A stretch of 64,000 bases of DNA, taken from contig CP136069.1 in the NCBI GenBank assembly GCA_032622095.1, forward strand, positions 39,782,194-39,846,193. The letters run 5' to 3'. The DNA is from Siphonodentalium dalli (lineage: Eukaryota > Mollusca > Scaphopoda > Gadilida > Siphonodentaliidae). A program made the position numbers and the translations under genes. How positions within the stretch are numbered: the first letter of the stretch is position 1; each line of letters begins with the position of its first letter. A model generated the notes under the pieces. The model was not told where the DNA came from. It ran no database searches and saw only the letters and a list, made by a program, of their open reading frames with translations. Below, in pieces: positions 45,898-60,300 of this stretch.

Positions 45898-46021
45898 ACA
45901 GGCACACTAAACTCAGGCTTGTATCCAGTGCTGCATAATCTTGGATATCTAATTGAAGCCATGATATCACCAAGCCTGAGTTTAGCGTGTCTGTCATTTG
46001 CAGAATGAGGTCCACAGAGGG
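45898..46021. repeat. Two outward-facing ends of the CAAGCCTG element family
   Basis: gacaggcacactaaactcag + gcttg (45898-45922) and its inverted form caagcctgagtttagcgtgt (45971-45990), the latter running into catttgcagaatgaggtcca. The ends face away from each other around a 48-bp centre. Confidence 0.6.
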
Positions 46022-46329
46022 CGGACAAACTCTCCCCCGTCCCTTGGAACCCTAAGTACGAAATTTCGTCTCGATATCCCCCAGTTTCTGAGATGGTCAA
46101 ATGCCGTATTTTCACTGAAGTAGATAAACGCTCTTTAATAGCGATGCCTCATATACAAACGCTCATTAATTATCACGCGATTAACCCATCAATCCCCATT
46201 ACAGTGGCAGTTGAAGGGTGAAGGAGTGCTTGGACGTTCTCAGAAGCACTTCTCGTGTGTTTTTACCCTTAGATAGGAATTTCGCTCTCGAATGATCCAA
46301 TGACATTTCCCGTGACTTTTTACCCTTAT

Positions 46330-48020
46330 ATAGGAAGTTTGAGGTCAATCGGTGCAGCCGTTTTCGAGTCTATAAAGGACAAATATATATATTTACATAC
46401 ATATATATATATACGGAGTTCTCAAAATATATAGTAGACTAGCAGGTTAGCCCGCCACTGGCGGCAATCGTCAGAAACATGACAATTTTAAATATTTTTA
46501 ATTAATTTTTTAAAATAATTTTTTAATTAATTATTTAATTGAATTTTTTGTTTTTCAATGAGTTAATTGTGCCTTTTTAATTTTTTAATTGAATTTTTTG
46601 TTTTTCAATTTTACCCGATTTGTTTTTGTTTTTCAATGAGTTAATGGTGCCATTTGAATTTACAGGCTTTTTTTTTATGTTTTTCAATGAGTTAATTGTG
46701 CCTTTTTAATTTTTTAATTAAATTTTTTGTTTTTCAATTTGAATCGATTTGACCTTGAATTGTTCATTTCCAAGGTCAAGGTCAGGTCGGGGTCACAATT
46801 TAACCCGTCCATGACAATTCCCATATTTAGCAAGTTTGAGCTCAATCGGTTCGAGTCTATAAAGGACACACACATATATATGACACTTCCCGTAGGTAGC
46901 AAGTTTGAGCTCAATCGGCATTCCCTGGAATTTCCCAGAAGATATTCATGGGGAAGTCAAGTGACCAATTTTGAAATTTGCTGGTCGCATTCGTCTGTAG
47001 GTCTGAGGAATTCTCGCTCCCGCCGTGCACCCCCATCACCAACGCGACGTAATTTTGGTACCATGTATTACGTTCTAAAAATAGGTCGATTGCAGTGGAT
47101 TCGTAGATGAAGAAATATGAGCGCGACAGAGAATATTGTTTGATCGAAAGCATTTGAATTAATACGTCACAAGACTCGCCTTGATGCTGGCTAATAGATA
47201 TTTGTCCCTGCTAGGTGTTGGGAATGTGAATTAAAATTGCCGTGGGGATGCCGTGGGGGTCTAATTCGATGAAAATGTCCCCGTTCCTAGGAAGCGAGTT
47301 CCAGATAACGTAAACAAACGCCGTCCCCCGTTCAGTATGCGAAAGCCGAAGGGAATAAAGAGCGTTTACCGGTTAACGAACCCAAATATGGAAGATCTTT
47401 ATCAACGACACTGCAGATAGGAACGCTCTTTAACTATCAACGCTATTAACCCCGAAGCGCCGTTTTTTGTGACTGAGAGTGGAGAACGGGTGCTCTGAGC
47501 TTCTCCAAAACGACGCGACGACCATTCCCGTGGGTTTTTACCCTTAGATGGGAAGTTTGGTCTCGATCGGTGCAGCCGTTTTCGATTCTATTAAGTACAC
47601 ACATATATACGGAAGTCTCAAAATATATAGGAGACTAGCCGATGAGCCCGACGTTGTCCGGGCTATTCAAAAACCAAATTTCAAGTCAATAGCTCCACCC
47701 ATTTCCGAGATCTGGTCTGTGCATGCGCAAAGCTGGCGTCGCACGGGCTCGGCGACCCGATAAAATTTGTATCCGGGGCAAGATACATTCACATAGCAAA
47801 TTTCAAGTCGATAGCTCCACCCGTTTCCGAGATCTCGTCTGCGCATGCGCGAAGCGGGCGCCGCACGGACTCGCCAATACGACGTTGACGACCGCCTGGT
47901 CAAACTACACACACGTACCAAGTTTCGTCCCGATCGGTCGAGAATCGTAGATTTGTATCAATGACATACAGACAAACATACAGACAGACAAACAGAGGTC
48001 TTCAAAATATATATGAGATA
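46330..48020 (+). repeat. Three diverged copies of an unclassified dispersed repeat
   Basis: Units run from aagtttg(a/g)gctc(a/g)atcgg + tgcagccgttttcgagtct + ataaaggac to tctcaaaatatata(t/g)gagactagc; clearest at 46330-46445, 47545-47640 and 47920-48018. T-rich ~65-bp tandem repeats (gttttt caatgagttaattg) fill 46540-46745. No reverse transcriptase seen. Confidence 0.55.
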
Positions 48021-48224
48021 TGGAGTTATCATTAAACCTCCAGGCCATAATTTGGTTATTTTGTACCTCCTGTGTTATTGGGGAGGGGATATCAGGAGTT
48101 ATTATTATACCTCCTTTATTAAATCATATGGAGTTATCATATTGGATTCATCCAGCTTCAATCCGTGGTTTCAGAGATTCATCCAGTTCCGGTTGTGTGG
48201 CTCTATAGGGCTCAGGTCAAAGTT

Positions 48225-48284
48225 CTTGAGCAGCATTTCCATATGTGGAAGTCATGACTTCCACATATGGAAATGCTGCTCAAG
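48225..48284. repeat. Perfect 60-bp palindrome
   Basis: CTTGAGCAGCATTTCCATAT ... its exact complement, with no spacer (centre 48254/48255). Flanked by a weaker extension (ggttgtgtggctctataggg versus the complement of cccatagtaccaaaaccacg). Confidence 0.9.
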
Positions 48285-48975
48285 GACCCCCGACCCATAG
48301 TACCAAAACCACGGAACCGGGCGTGGTGGTTCCAATATGGACACGACTCGCACGAGTCAGACTCAGAACAGGGCATATTGATCGACAATAGCCCGATCGT
48401 GCAATAATCGATTGATGGATCTTTCACAGCCATAATGGTTGCATATCAGATGTTTCGCTCTCTAAAATATTTGTTATGTCTCAATTGGTATAATTTAACT
48501 ATAAATTTTCACTGTAAACATCCTTCAATTCTAATTGTAAAAATAGGAACCGACATATAATTTATAGTCAAGTCTGGCTATTATAGTTCAATCGCCGAAT
48601 TGGTGCCGGTGGTTCAATCAGATTCAGTCAATTTTAATTTTCAAAACTTGTACAAGTTGTAGACAGTGTAGTTTGTACAAATTACAATATGTCAAGACAT
48701 GGGAAGTGGAACACCATTGGATAGCAAATGTATTCACCAAGACCTACATTATACAGTACGGTACTGGAAAACTGAACTGAAGACTGAACCTGATATTGTG
48801 AACAGGAGAATGCCATGTGAACAAATGCAAGCTGCTTGTAATTAAAATCAAATCACATTTCGAACCCAGGAACCACTCCGCTTGGTCATACTATATCATT
48901 TCTCAATGCCTGCGCCTATTTTGTTATAAATAATTTGATCGCTCGCAACAATGTTGCGCAACAAAAAATGGGGCA

Positions 48976-49036
48976 CCGCACACGTCGCAACAATGTTGCA
49001 AAACAATGTTGTGCAACATTGTTGCGACGCGTGTGG
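48976..49036. repeat. Palindromic MITE-like hairpin
   Basis: ccgcacacgtcgcaacaatg ... cattgttgcgacgcgtgtgg with centre aaaacaatgttg. Confidence 0.75.
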
Positions 49037-49757
49037 CAGGCTTAAATGGAATCTCTCTGAATAATAAACAAGCAGGTGTACCACTGTGGAGGATCTATTC
49101 CTAGAAATGTGGTGCTCTCCCGAGCAATATTTACGAGCTTAGCGAGCAAATATTCTGTCACATTTTGCTCATTGTGCGACCGAGATGACATGCGTGGGTA
49201 ATAAATACGCATTTTAGTAATGTTTTAAACGCAAATATTGGACGAATGTATACGGGATGAACAAAGAAGGTGAGTAATATATGTTGTAATATTATGCCAC
49301 TATATTGGCATACTGCCCAGTAATATAAATAAATTCCTCGATATTTTGTGTTTTTTGGGAAATTTCTCACTTCAACGGCGTATTACCGACTTAATACTGA
49401 ATACTGTATATTGTAACTTTGAATGCCTGTTCCTCAATACATTCCTGAAGTCAATGCAACATGAAAATATCATTAATAACATACCAAATCGAAGAAAACG
49501 ACCATAAAATAGGTCTACATGTGTATTCCGGTGGTTTACTGAGTCATTCCGGTGCTTTGTGAGTTGAATAATCGTTATTCCGGTGCTGAAATCCTACTAA
49601 AACGACCTCGTATAAAGCCACATTGGTGATTATTTGTTCAGAAATTATAATACAAGCCATGCCGGGATACAAATGAAGTAGCTCACTTGTTCTGTAGTTA
49701 ATATAACGTCAATTATTTTGACAATACGCTTATGCTCACAAAATAGTCAACTTAATA

Positions 49758-49760
<3 letters not shown>
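49037..49760. other. Nothing recognised
   Basis: AT-rich DNA without gene or delimited element; a cattccggtg(g/c)tttgtgag motif repeats around 49527-49585. Confidence 0.45.
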
Positions 49761-49806
<46 letters not shown>

Positions 49807-49820
49807 CATATATATATATA
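49761..49820. repeat. (TA)n / TACA microsatellite
   Basis: Uninterrupted ta repeats to 49800, then tacatacatatatatatata. Marks the left border of the satellite-related DNA. Confidence 0.95.
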
Positions 49821-49944
49821 GCTAACAACACTAACGACCTTAGGGAGACTGTTGAAATAATCCGACCTTAGGGAGACATCTCGATATATCATTTTCTATG
49901 CATTTTCATAGCTTCTGTGTGTGGTGAGAGCATTTGGTATTAAT
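49821..49944 (-). repeat. Inverted satellite fragment
   Basis: gctaacaacactaacgacct, tagggagactgttgaaataa, tccgaccttagggagacatc and gagcatttggtattaat are the reverse complement of the array monomer (attaataccaaatgctctca ... ggtcggattatttcaagag ... ttgttagct). Confidence 0.85.
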
Positions 49945-49984
49945 CGAAAAACCATCAATTATATCATTTGTGATGACTATTATA

Positions 49985-50130
49985 ATATTTAAAAATATAT
50001 ACCAAGTGTCCCCCTAATACCGTCTCCCTAATGTTTGGTCATTTTACATACAACATGAACCATATTAGGGGGACATATACAATAAATACCACTACTTGCG
50101 GTATTAGGGGGACACATATTAAAAATCAAA
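49985..50130. repeat. Inverted repeat with gtgtccccctaatac arms
   Basis: gtgtccccctaatac (50006-50020) and gtattagggggacac (50101-50115) are exact complements, with flanking atttaaaaatatat / atattaaaaat; an internal catattagggggacat is a third copy. Confidence 0.8.
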
Positions 50131-51475
50131 GTTATGGAGATACATAATATGTACTTTATATTTTGAAGCCATATTCTTGCAATAGTCTTACGAAATGACT
50201 AGATATAATTTAAGATGCTAGCATACGCGAGAAATTTAACCCTCAATACACGAATGCGGGACCTGGTTTAATCTTTGTAAAACGCTATATCAGTACATGG
50301 CATTGGTTATAATAATCAAAGGCACGGGTGGCGTTCGTTGCAGAAATATCATATGTGTTCAAATCCCAACCAACAGAAGGAATATTAAAAAATATATAGT
50401 TTTGATCATATGCAAACATAATCAGCGCGTAAATAGTATATTGTCATCAATATGCACTATGGTGGCGTAAAAACCAGTCTGCTCATGTTACAGAAGTTTT
50501 GCTTTTGTTTACACAACACAACGCAAGTATAGTAGTTGACCACACCAAAATTATATAAACGCTCTTTATTATTTCCATATAAGGAACAAATAACGCTCTT
50601 TATGTTTACCATATCCGGATCTAAACAAAAGCAAGGAAACGTAACGGTTTTTCCCTTTCTTTACATAATATGCGCAAAACACAACGCAATCATATTGGTT
50701 AATCACACAAACATTATATAAACGCTCTTCATTATTTCCATATAAGAAAAATAGTAACAAACAACGCTCTTTATGCTTACCATATCCGGATCTATACAAA
50801 CGTCAGGAAACGTAACGGTTTTTTCCTTTTGTTTGCACAACAAAGTGAAAACGATGAACAATAACATACTGTTTATGCCATATTTCTGTATGATATAACA
50901 ACAACTTCTGCCTATATTTTACTATTTCTGTTTACGGTGGTTTTTGACGGAGCTGAATATTTTAACAGCATACCCACCGCCAAAGACAGCCCGTATCTTT
51001 AATATGAGCAATAAAAGATGTTTTTTTTATTAATACCAAATGCTCTCACCATACCCTGAAGCTGCACGTTGCATGGAAAATGATATATTGAGATGTCTGC
51101 CTAAGGTCGGATTATTTCAAGAGTCTCCCGAATGTCGTTTCATGTTGTTAGGTATATGTATATCATTACATGGTATTGGTTATAATAATTAAAGGCACGG
51201 GCGGCGTTCGTTGCAGAACTATCCATATGTGATCAAATCGCCACCAACAGATGGAATATTAAAATATATATAGCTTTGTTGAGATGTCTCCCTAAGGTCG
51301 GATTATTTCAAGAGTCTCCCTAATGTCGTTAATTTTGTTAGCTATATGTATATGTATATGAGTACATGGCATTGGTTATAATAATTAAAGGCACGGGCGG
51401 TGTTCGTTGCAGAAATATTAATATGTGGTCAAATCGCCACCAACAGATGGAATATTAAAATATGTACAGTTTTGT

Positions 51476-54400
51476 TCATATGCAAACGTAATCAGCGCGT
51501 GAATAGTGTATTGTCCTCAATGTGTACGATGATTGCGTAAACAACAGCATGCTCGTGTTACAGAAGTTTTGCTTCTGTTTACAAAACACAACGCAATCAT
51601 ATTGGTTAATCACACAAACATTATATAAACGCTCTTCATTATTTCCATATAAGAAAAATAGTGACAAACAACGCTCTTTATGCTTACCATATCCGGATCT
51701 ATACAAAAGTCAGGAAACGTAACGGTTTTTTCCTTTTGTTTGCACAACAAAGTGAAAACAAATGACAATAACATACTGTTTATGTCATATTTCTGTATGA
51801 TATAACAACAACTTCTGCCTATATTTTACTATTTCTGTTTATGGCGGTTTTTGACGGAGATGAATATTTTAACAGCATACCCACCGCCAACACCGCCCGT
51901 ATCTTTAATATGAGCAATAAAAGATGTTTTTATATTAATACCAAATGCTCTCATCATACCCAGAAGCTGCACGTTGCATGGAAAATGATATATTGAGATG
52001 TCTGCCTAAGGTCGGATTATTTCAAGAGTCTCCCGAATGTCGTTTCATGTTGTTAGGTATATGTATATCATTACATGGTATTGGTTATAATAATTAAAGG
52101 CACGGGCGCCGTTCGTTGCAGAACTATTCATATGTGATCAAATCGCCACCAACAAATAGAATATTAAAATATATATAGCTTTGTCGAGATGTCTCCCTAA
52201 GGTCGGATTATTTCAAGAGTCTCCCTAATGTCGTTAATTTTGTTAGCTATATGTATATGTATATCAGTACATGGCATTGGTTATAATAATTAAAGGCACG
52301 GGTGGCGTTCGTTGCAGAACTATTCATATGTGATCAAATCGCCACCAACAGATGGAATATTAAAATATATATAGCTTTGTCGAGATGTCTCCCTAAGGTC
52401 GGATTATTTCAAGAGTCTCCCTAATGTCGTTGATTTTGTTAGCTATATGTATATGTATGTCAGTACATGGCATTGGTTATAATAATTAAAGGTACGGGCG
52501 GTGTTCGTTGCAGAAATATTAATATGTGGTCAAATCGCCACCAACAGATGGAATATTAAAATATGTACAGTTTTGTTCATATGCAAACGTAATCAGCGCG
52601 TGAATAGTGTATTGTCCTCAATGTGTACGATGATTGCGTAAACAACAGCATGCTCGTGTTACAGAAGTTTTGCTTCTGTTTACATAACACAACGTAATCA
52701 TATTGGTTAATCACACAAACATTATATAAACGCTCTTCATCATTTCCATATAAGAAATATAGTAACAAACGACGCTCTTTATGCTTACCATATCCGGATC
52801 TATACAAAAGTCAGGAAACGTAACGTACTGTTTATGCCATAGTTCTGTATGATATAACAACAAATTCTGCCTATATTTTACTATTTCTGTTTATGGCGGT
52901 TTTTGACGGATCTGAATATTTTAACAGCATACCCACCGCCAAAGACAGCCCGTATCTTTAATATGAGCAATAACAGATGTTTTTTTATTAATACCAAATG
53001 CTCTCACCATACCCAGAAGCTGCACGTTGCATGGAAAATGATATATTGAGATGTCTGCCTAAGGTCGGATTATTTCAAGAGTCTCCCGAATGTCTTTTCA
53101 TGTTGTTAGGTATATGTATATCATTACATGGTATTGGTTATAATAATTAAAGGCACGGGCGGCGTTCGTTGCAGAACTATTCATATGTGATCAAATCGCC
53201 ACCAACAGATGGAATATTAAAATATATATAGCTGTGTCGAGATGTCTCCCTAAGGTCGGATTATTTCAAGAGTCTCCCTAATGTCGTTAATTTTGTTAGC
53301 TATATGTATATGTATATCAGTACATGGAATTGGTTATAATAATTAAAGTCACGGGCCGTGTTCGTTGCAGAAATATTGATATGTGGTCAAATCGCCACCA
53401 ACAGATGGAATATTAAAATATGTACAGTTTTGTTCATATGCAAACGTAATCAGCGCGTGAATAGTGTATTGTCCTCAATGTGTACGATGATTGCGTAAAC
53501 AACAGCATGCTCGTGTTACAGAAGTTTTGCTTCTGTTTACAAAACACAACGCAATCATATTGGTTAATCACACAAACATTATATAAACGCTCTTCATTAT
53601 TTCCATATAAGAAAAATAGTGACAAACAACGCTCTTTATGCTTACCATATCCGGATCTATACAAAAGTCAGGAAACGTAACGGTTTTTTCCTTTTGTTTG
53701 CACAACAAAGTGAAAACAAATGACAATAACATACTGTTTATGTCATATTTCTGTATGATATAACAACAACTTCTGCCTATATTTTACTATTTCTGTTTAT
53801 GGCGGTTTTTGACGGAGATGAATATTTTAACAGCATACCCACCGCCAACACCGCCCGTATCTTTAATATGAGCAATAAAAGATGTTTTTTTATTAATACC
53901 AAATGCTCTCATCATACCCAGAAGCTGCACGTTGCATGGAAAATGATATATTGAGATGTCTGCCTAAGGTCGGATTATTTCAAGAGTCTCCCGAATGTCG
54001 TTTCATGTTGTTAGGTATATGTATATCATTACATGGTATTGGTTATAATAATTAAAGGCACGGGCGCCGTTCGTTGCAGAACTATTCATATGTGATCAAA
54101 TCGCCACCAACAGATAGAATATTAAAATATATATAGCTTTGTCGAGATGTCTCCCTAAGGTCGGATTATTTCAAGAGTCTCCCTAATGTCGTTAATTTTG
54201 TTAGCTATATGTATATGTATATCAGTACATGGCATTGGTTATAATAATTAAAGGCACGGGTGGCGTTCGTTGCAGAACTATTCATATGTGATCAAATCGC
54301 CACCAACAGATGGAATATTAAAATATATATAGCTTTGTCGAGATGTCTCCCTAAGGTCGGATTATTTCAAGAGTCTCCCTAATGTCGTTGATTTTGTTAG

Positions 54401-55391
54401 CTATATGTATATGTATGTCAGTACATGGCATTGGTTATAATAATTAAAGGTACGGGCGGTGTTCGTTGCAGAAATATTAATATGTGGTCAAATCGCCACC
54501 AACAGATGGAATATTAAAATATGTACAGTTTTGTTCATATGCAAACGTAATCAGCGCGTGAATAGTGTATTGTCCTCAATGTGTACGATGATTGCGTAAA
54601 CAACAGCATGCTCGTGTTACAGAAGTTTTGCTTCTGTTTACATAACACAACGTAATCATATTGGTTAATCACACAAACATTATATAAACGCTCTTCATCA
54701 TTTCCATATAAGAAATATAGTAACAAACGACGCTCTTTATGCTTACCATATCCGGATCTATACAAAAGTCAGGAAACGTAACGTACTGTTTATGCCATAG
54801 TTCTGTATGATATAACAACAAATTCTGCCTATATTTTACTATTTCTGTTTATGGCGGTTTTTGACGGATCTGAATATTTTAACAGCATACACACCGCCAA
54901 AGACAGCCCGTATCTTTAATATGAGCAATAACAGATGTTTTTTTATTAATACCAAATGCTCTTACCATACCCAGAAGCTGCACGTTGCATGGAAAATGAT
55001 ATATTGAGATGTCTGCCTAAGGTCGGATTATTTCAAGAGTCTCCCGAATGTCTTTTCATGTTGTTAGGTATATGTATATCATTACATGGTATTGGTTATA
55101 ATAATTAAAGGCACGGGCGGCGTTCGTTGCAGAACTATTCATATGTGATCAAATCGCCACCAACAGATGGAATATTAAAATATATATAGCTGTGTCGAGA
55201 TGTCTCCCTAAGGTCGGATTATTTCAAGAGTCTCCCTAATGTCGTTAATTTTGTTAGCTATATGTATATGTATATCAGTACATGGAATTGGTTATAATAA
55301 TTAAAGTCACGGGCCGTGTTCGTTGCAGAAATATTGATATGTGGTCAAATCGCCACCAACAGATGGAATATTAAAATATGTACAGTTTTGT
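51476..55391. repeat. Two tandem 1958-bp higher-order units (1101 + 857)
   Basis: 51476-53433 and 53434-55391 are the same length and share monomer-specific variants (for example gtcgttgattttgttagct at 52431/54389, gtaacgtactgtttatgcc at 52820/54778). Confidence 0.88.
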
Positions 55392-57398
55392 TCATATGCA
55401 AACGTAATCAGCGCACGAATAGTGTATTGTCCTCAATGTGTACGATGATTGCGTAAACAACAGCATGCTCGTGTTACAGAAGTTTTGCTTCTGTTTACAA
55501 AACACAACGCAATCATATTGGTTAATCACACAAACATTATATAAACGCTCTTCATTTATTTCCATATAAGAAAAATAGTAACAACCAACGCTCTTTATGC
55601 TTACCATATCCGGATCTATACAATAGTCAGGAAACGTAACGGTTTTTTCCTTTTGTTTGCACAACAAAGTGAAAACAAATGACAATAACATACTGTTTAT
55701 GCCATATTTCTGTATGATATAACAACAACTTCTGCCTATATTTTACTCTTTCTGTTTATGGCGGTTTTTGACGGAGATGAATATTTTAACAGCATACCCA
55801 CCGCCAACACCGCCCGTATCTTTAATATGAGCAATAAAAGATGTTTTTTTATTAATACCAAATGCTCTCATCATACCCAGAAGCTGCACGTTGCATGGAA
55901 AATGATATATTGAGATGTCTGCCTAAGGTCGGATTATTTAAAGAGTCTCCCGAATGTCGTTTCATGTTGTTAGGTATATGTATATCATTACATGGTATTG
56001 GTTATAATAATTAAAGGCACGGGCGCCATTCGTTGCAGAACTATTCATATGTGATCAAATCGCCACCAACAGATGGAATATTAAAATATATATAGCTTTG
56101 TCGAGATATCTCCCTAAGGTCGGATTATTTCAAGAGTCTCACTAATGTCGTTAATTTTGTTAGCTATATGTATATGTATATCAGTACATGGCATTGGTTA
56201 TAATAGTTAAAGGCACGGGTGGCGTTCGTTGCAGAACTATTCATATGTGATCAAATCGCCACCAACAGATGGAATATTAAAATATATATAGCTTTGTCGA
56301 GATGTCTCCCTAAGGTCGGATTATTTCAAGGGTCTCCCTAATGTCGTTAATTTTGTTAGCTATATGTATATGTATATCAGTACATGGAATTGGTTATAAT
56401 AATTAAAGTCACGGGCCGTGTTCGTTGCTGAAATATTGATATGTGGTCAAATCGCCACCAACAGATGGAATATTAAAATATGTACAGTTTTGTTCATATG
56501 CAAACGTAATCAGCGCACGAATAGTGTATTGTCCTCAATGTGTACGATGATTGCGTAAACAACAGCATGCTCGTGTTACAGAAGTTTTGCTTCTGTTTAC
56601 ATAACACAACGCAATCATATTGGTTAATCACACAAACATTATATAAACGCTCTTCATTATTTCCATATAAGAAAAATAGTAACAACCAACGCTCTTTATG
56701 CTTACCATATCCGGATCTATACAATAGTCAGGAAACGTAACGGTTTTTTCCTTTTGTTTGCACAACAAAGTGAAAACAATTGACAATAACATACTGTTTA
56801 TGCCATATTTCTGTATGATATAACAACAACTTCTGCCTATATTTTACTATTTCTGTTTATGGCGGTTTTTGACGGAGATGAATATTTTAACAGCATACCC
56901 ACCGCCAACACCGCCCGTATCTTTAATATGAGCAATAAAAGATGTCTTTTTATTAATACCAAATGCTCTCATCATACCCAGAAGCTGCACGTTGCATGGA
57001 AAATGATATATTGAGATGTCTGCCTAAGGTCGGATTATTTAAAGAGTCTCCCGAATGTCGTTTCATGTTGTTAGGTATATGTATATCATTACATGGTATT
57101 GGTTATAATAATTAAAGGCACGGTCGCCGTTCGTTGCAGAACTATTCATATGTGATCAAATCGCCACCAACAGATGGAATATTAAAATATATATAGCTTT
57201 GTCGAGATGTCTCCCTAAGGTCGGATTATTTCAAGAGTCTCCCTAATGTCGTTAATTTTGTTAGCTATATGTATATGTATATCAGTACATGGCATTGGTT
57301 ATAATAATTAAAGGCACGGGTGGCGTTCGTTGCAGAACTATTCATATGTGATCAAATCGCCACCAACAGATGGAATATTAAAACATGTACAGTTTTGT

Positions 57399-60300
57399 TC
57401 ATATGCAAACGTAATCAGCGCGTGAATAGTGTATTGTCCTCAATGTGTACGATGATTGCGTAAACAACAGCATGCTCGTGTTACAGAAGTTTTGCTTCTG
57501 TTTACAAAACACAACGCAATCATATTGGTTAATCACACAAACATTATATAAACGCTCTTCATTATTTCCATATAAGAAAAATAGTAACAAACAACGCTCT
57601 TTATGCTTACCATATCCGGATCTATACAAAAGTCAGGAAACGTAACGTACTGTTTATGCCATAGTTCTGTATGATATAACAACAAATTCTGCCTATATTT
57701 TACTATTTCTGTTTATGGCGGTTTTTGACGGATCTGAATATTTTAACAGCATACCCACCGCCAAAGACAGCCCGTATCTTTAATATGAGCAATAACAGAT
57801 GTTTTTTTATTAATACCAAATGCATGCTCTCACCATACCCAGAAGCTGCACGTTGCATGGAAAATGATATATTGAGATGTCTGCCTAAGGTCGGATTATT
57901 TCAAGAGTCTCCCGAATGTCTTTTCATGTTGTTAGGTATATGTATATCATTACATGGTATTGGTTATAATAATTAAAGGCACGGGCGGCGTTCGTTGCAG
58001 AACTATTCATATGTGATCAAATCGCCACCAACAGATGGAATATTAAAATATATATAGCTGTGTCGAGATGTCTCCCTAAGGTCGGATTATTTCAAGAGTC
58101 TCCCTAATGTCGTTAATTTTGTTAGCTATATGTATATGTATATCAGTACATGGAATTGGTTATAATAATTAAAGTCACGGGCCGTGTTCGTTGCAGAAAT
58201 ATTGATATGTGGTCAAATCGCCACCAACAGATGGAATATTAAAATATGTACAGTTTTGTTCATATGCAAACGTAATCAGCGCACGAATAGTGTATTGTCC
58301 TCAATGTGTACGATGATTGCGTAAACAACAGCATGCTCGTGTTACAGAAGTTTTGCTTCTGTTTACATAACACAACGCAATCATATTGGTTAATCACACA
58401 AACATTATATAAACGCTCTTCATTATTTCCATATAAGAAAAATAGTAACAAACAACGCTCTTTATGCTTACCATATCCGGATCTATACAAAAGTCAGGAA
58501 ACGTAACGTACTGTTTATGCCATAGTTCTGTATGATATAACAACAAATTCTGCCTATATTTTACTATTTCTGTTTATGGCGGTTTTTGACGGATCTGAAT
58601 ATTTTAACAGCATACCCACCGCCAAAGACAGCCCGTATCTTTAATATGAGCAATAACAGATGTTTTTTTTATTAATACCAAATGCTCTCACCATACCCAG
58701 AAGCTGCACGTTGCATGGAAAATGATATATTGAGATGTCTGCCTAAGGTCGGATAATTTCAAGAGTCTCCCGAATGTCTTTTCATGTTGTTAGGTATATG
58801 TATATCATTACATGGTATTGGTTATAATAATTAAAGGCACGGGCGCCGTTCGTTGCAGAACTATTCATATGTGATCAAATCGCCACCAACAGATGGAATA
58901 TTAAAATATATATAGCTGTGTCGAGATGTCTCCCTAAGGTCGGATTATTTCAAGAGTCTCCCTAATGTCGTTAATTTTGTTAGCTATATGTATATGTATA
59001 TCAGTACATGGAATTGGTTATAATAATTAAAGTCACGGGCCGTGTTCGTTGCAGAAATATTGATATGTGGTCAAATCGCCACCAACAGATGGAATATTAA
59101 AATATGTACAGTTTTGTTCATATGCAAACGTAATCAGCGCACGAATAGTGTATTGTCCTCAATGTGTACGATGATTGCGTAAACAACAGCATGCTCGTGT
59201 TACAGAAGTTTTGCTTCTGTTTACATAACACAACGCAATCATATTGGTTAATCACACAAACATTATATAAACGCTCTTCATTATTTCCATATAAGAAAAA
59301 TAGTAACAAACAACGCTCTTTATGCTTACCATATCCGGATCTATACAATAGTCAGGAAACGTAACGGTTTTTTTCCTTTTGTTTGCACAACAAAGTGAAA
59401 ACAATTGACAATAACATACTGTTTATGCCATATTTATGTATGATATAACAACAACTTCTGCCTATATTTTACTATTTCTGTTTATGGCGGTTTTTGACGG
59501 AGATGAATATTTTAACAGCATACCCACCGCCAACACCGCCCGTATCTTTAATATGAGCAATAAAAGATGTTTTTTTTATTAATACCAAATGCTCTCATCA
59601 TACCCAGAAGCTGCACGTTGCATGGAAAATGATATATTGAGATGTCTGCCTAAGGTCGGATTATTTAAAGAGTCTCCCGAATGTCGTTTCATGTTGTTAG
59701 GTATATGTATATCATTACATGGTATTGGTTATAATAATTAAAGGCACGGGCGCCGTTCGTTGCAGAACTATTCATATGTGATCAAATCGCCACCAACAGA
59801 TGGAATATTAAAATATATATAGCTTTGTCGAGATGTCTCCCTAAGGTCGGATTATTTCAAGAGTCTCCCTAATGTCGTTAATTTTGTTAGCTATATGTAT
59901 ATGTATATCAGTACATGGCATTGGTTATAATAATTAAAGGCACGGGTGGCGTTCGTTGCAGAACTATTCATATGTGATCAAATCGCCACCAACAGATGGA
60001 ATATTAAAACATGTACAGTTTTGTTCATATGCAAACGTAATCAGCGCGTGAATAGTGTATTGTCCTCAATGTGTACGATGATTGCGTAAACAACAGCATG
60101 CTCGTGTTACAGAAGTTTTGCTTCTGTTTACAAAACACAACGCAATCATATTGGTTAATCACACAAACATTATATAAACGCTCTTCATTATTTCCATATA
60201 AGAAAAATAGTAACAAACAACGCTCTTTATGCTTACCATATCCGGATCTATACAAAAGTCAGGAAACGTAACGTACTGTTTATGCCATAGTTCTGTATGA

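Noticed and set aside
50006-50115. CCCTAA-like motif as telomeric DNA
   Set aside because: Only isolated ccctaat inside longer satellite motifs; no tandem TTAGGG array.
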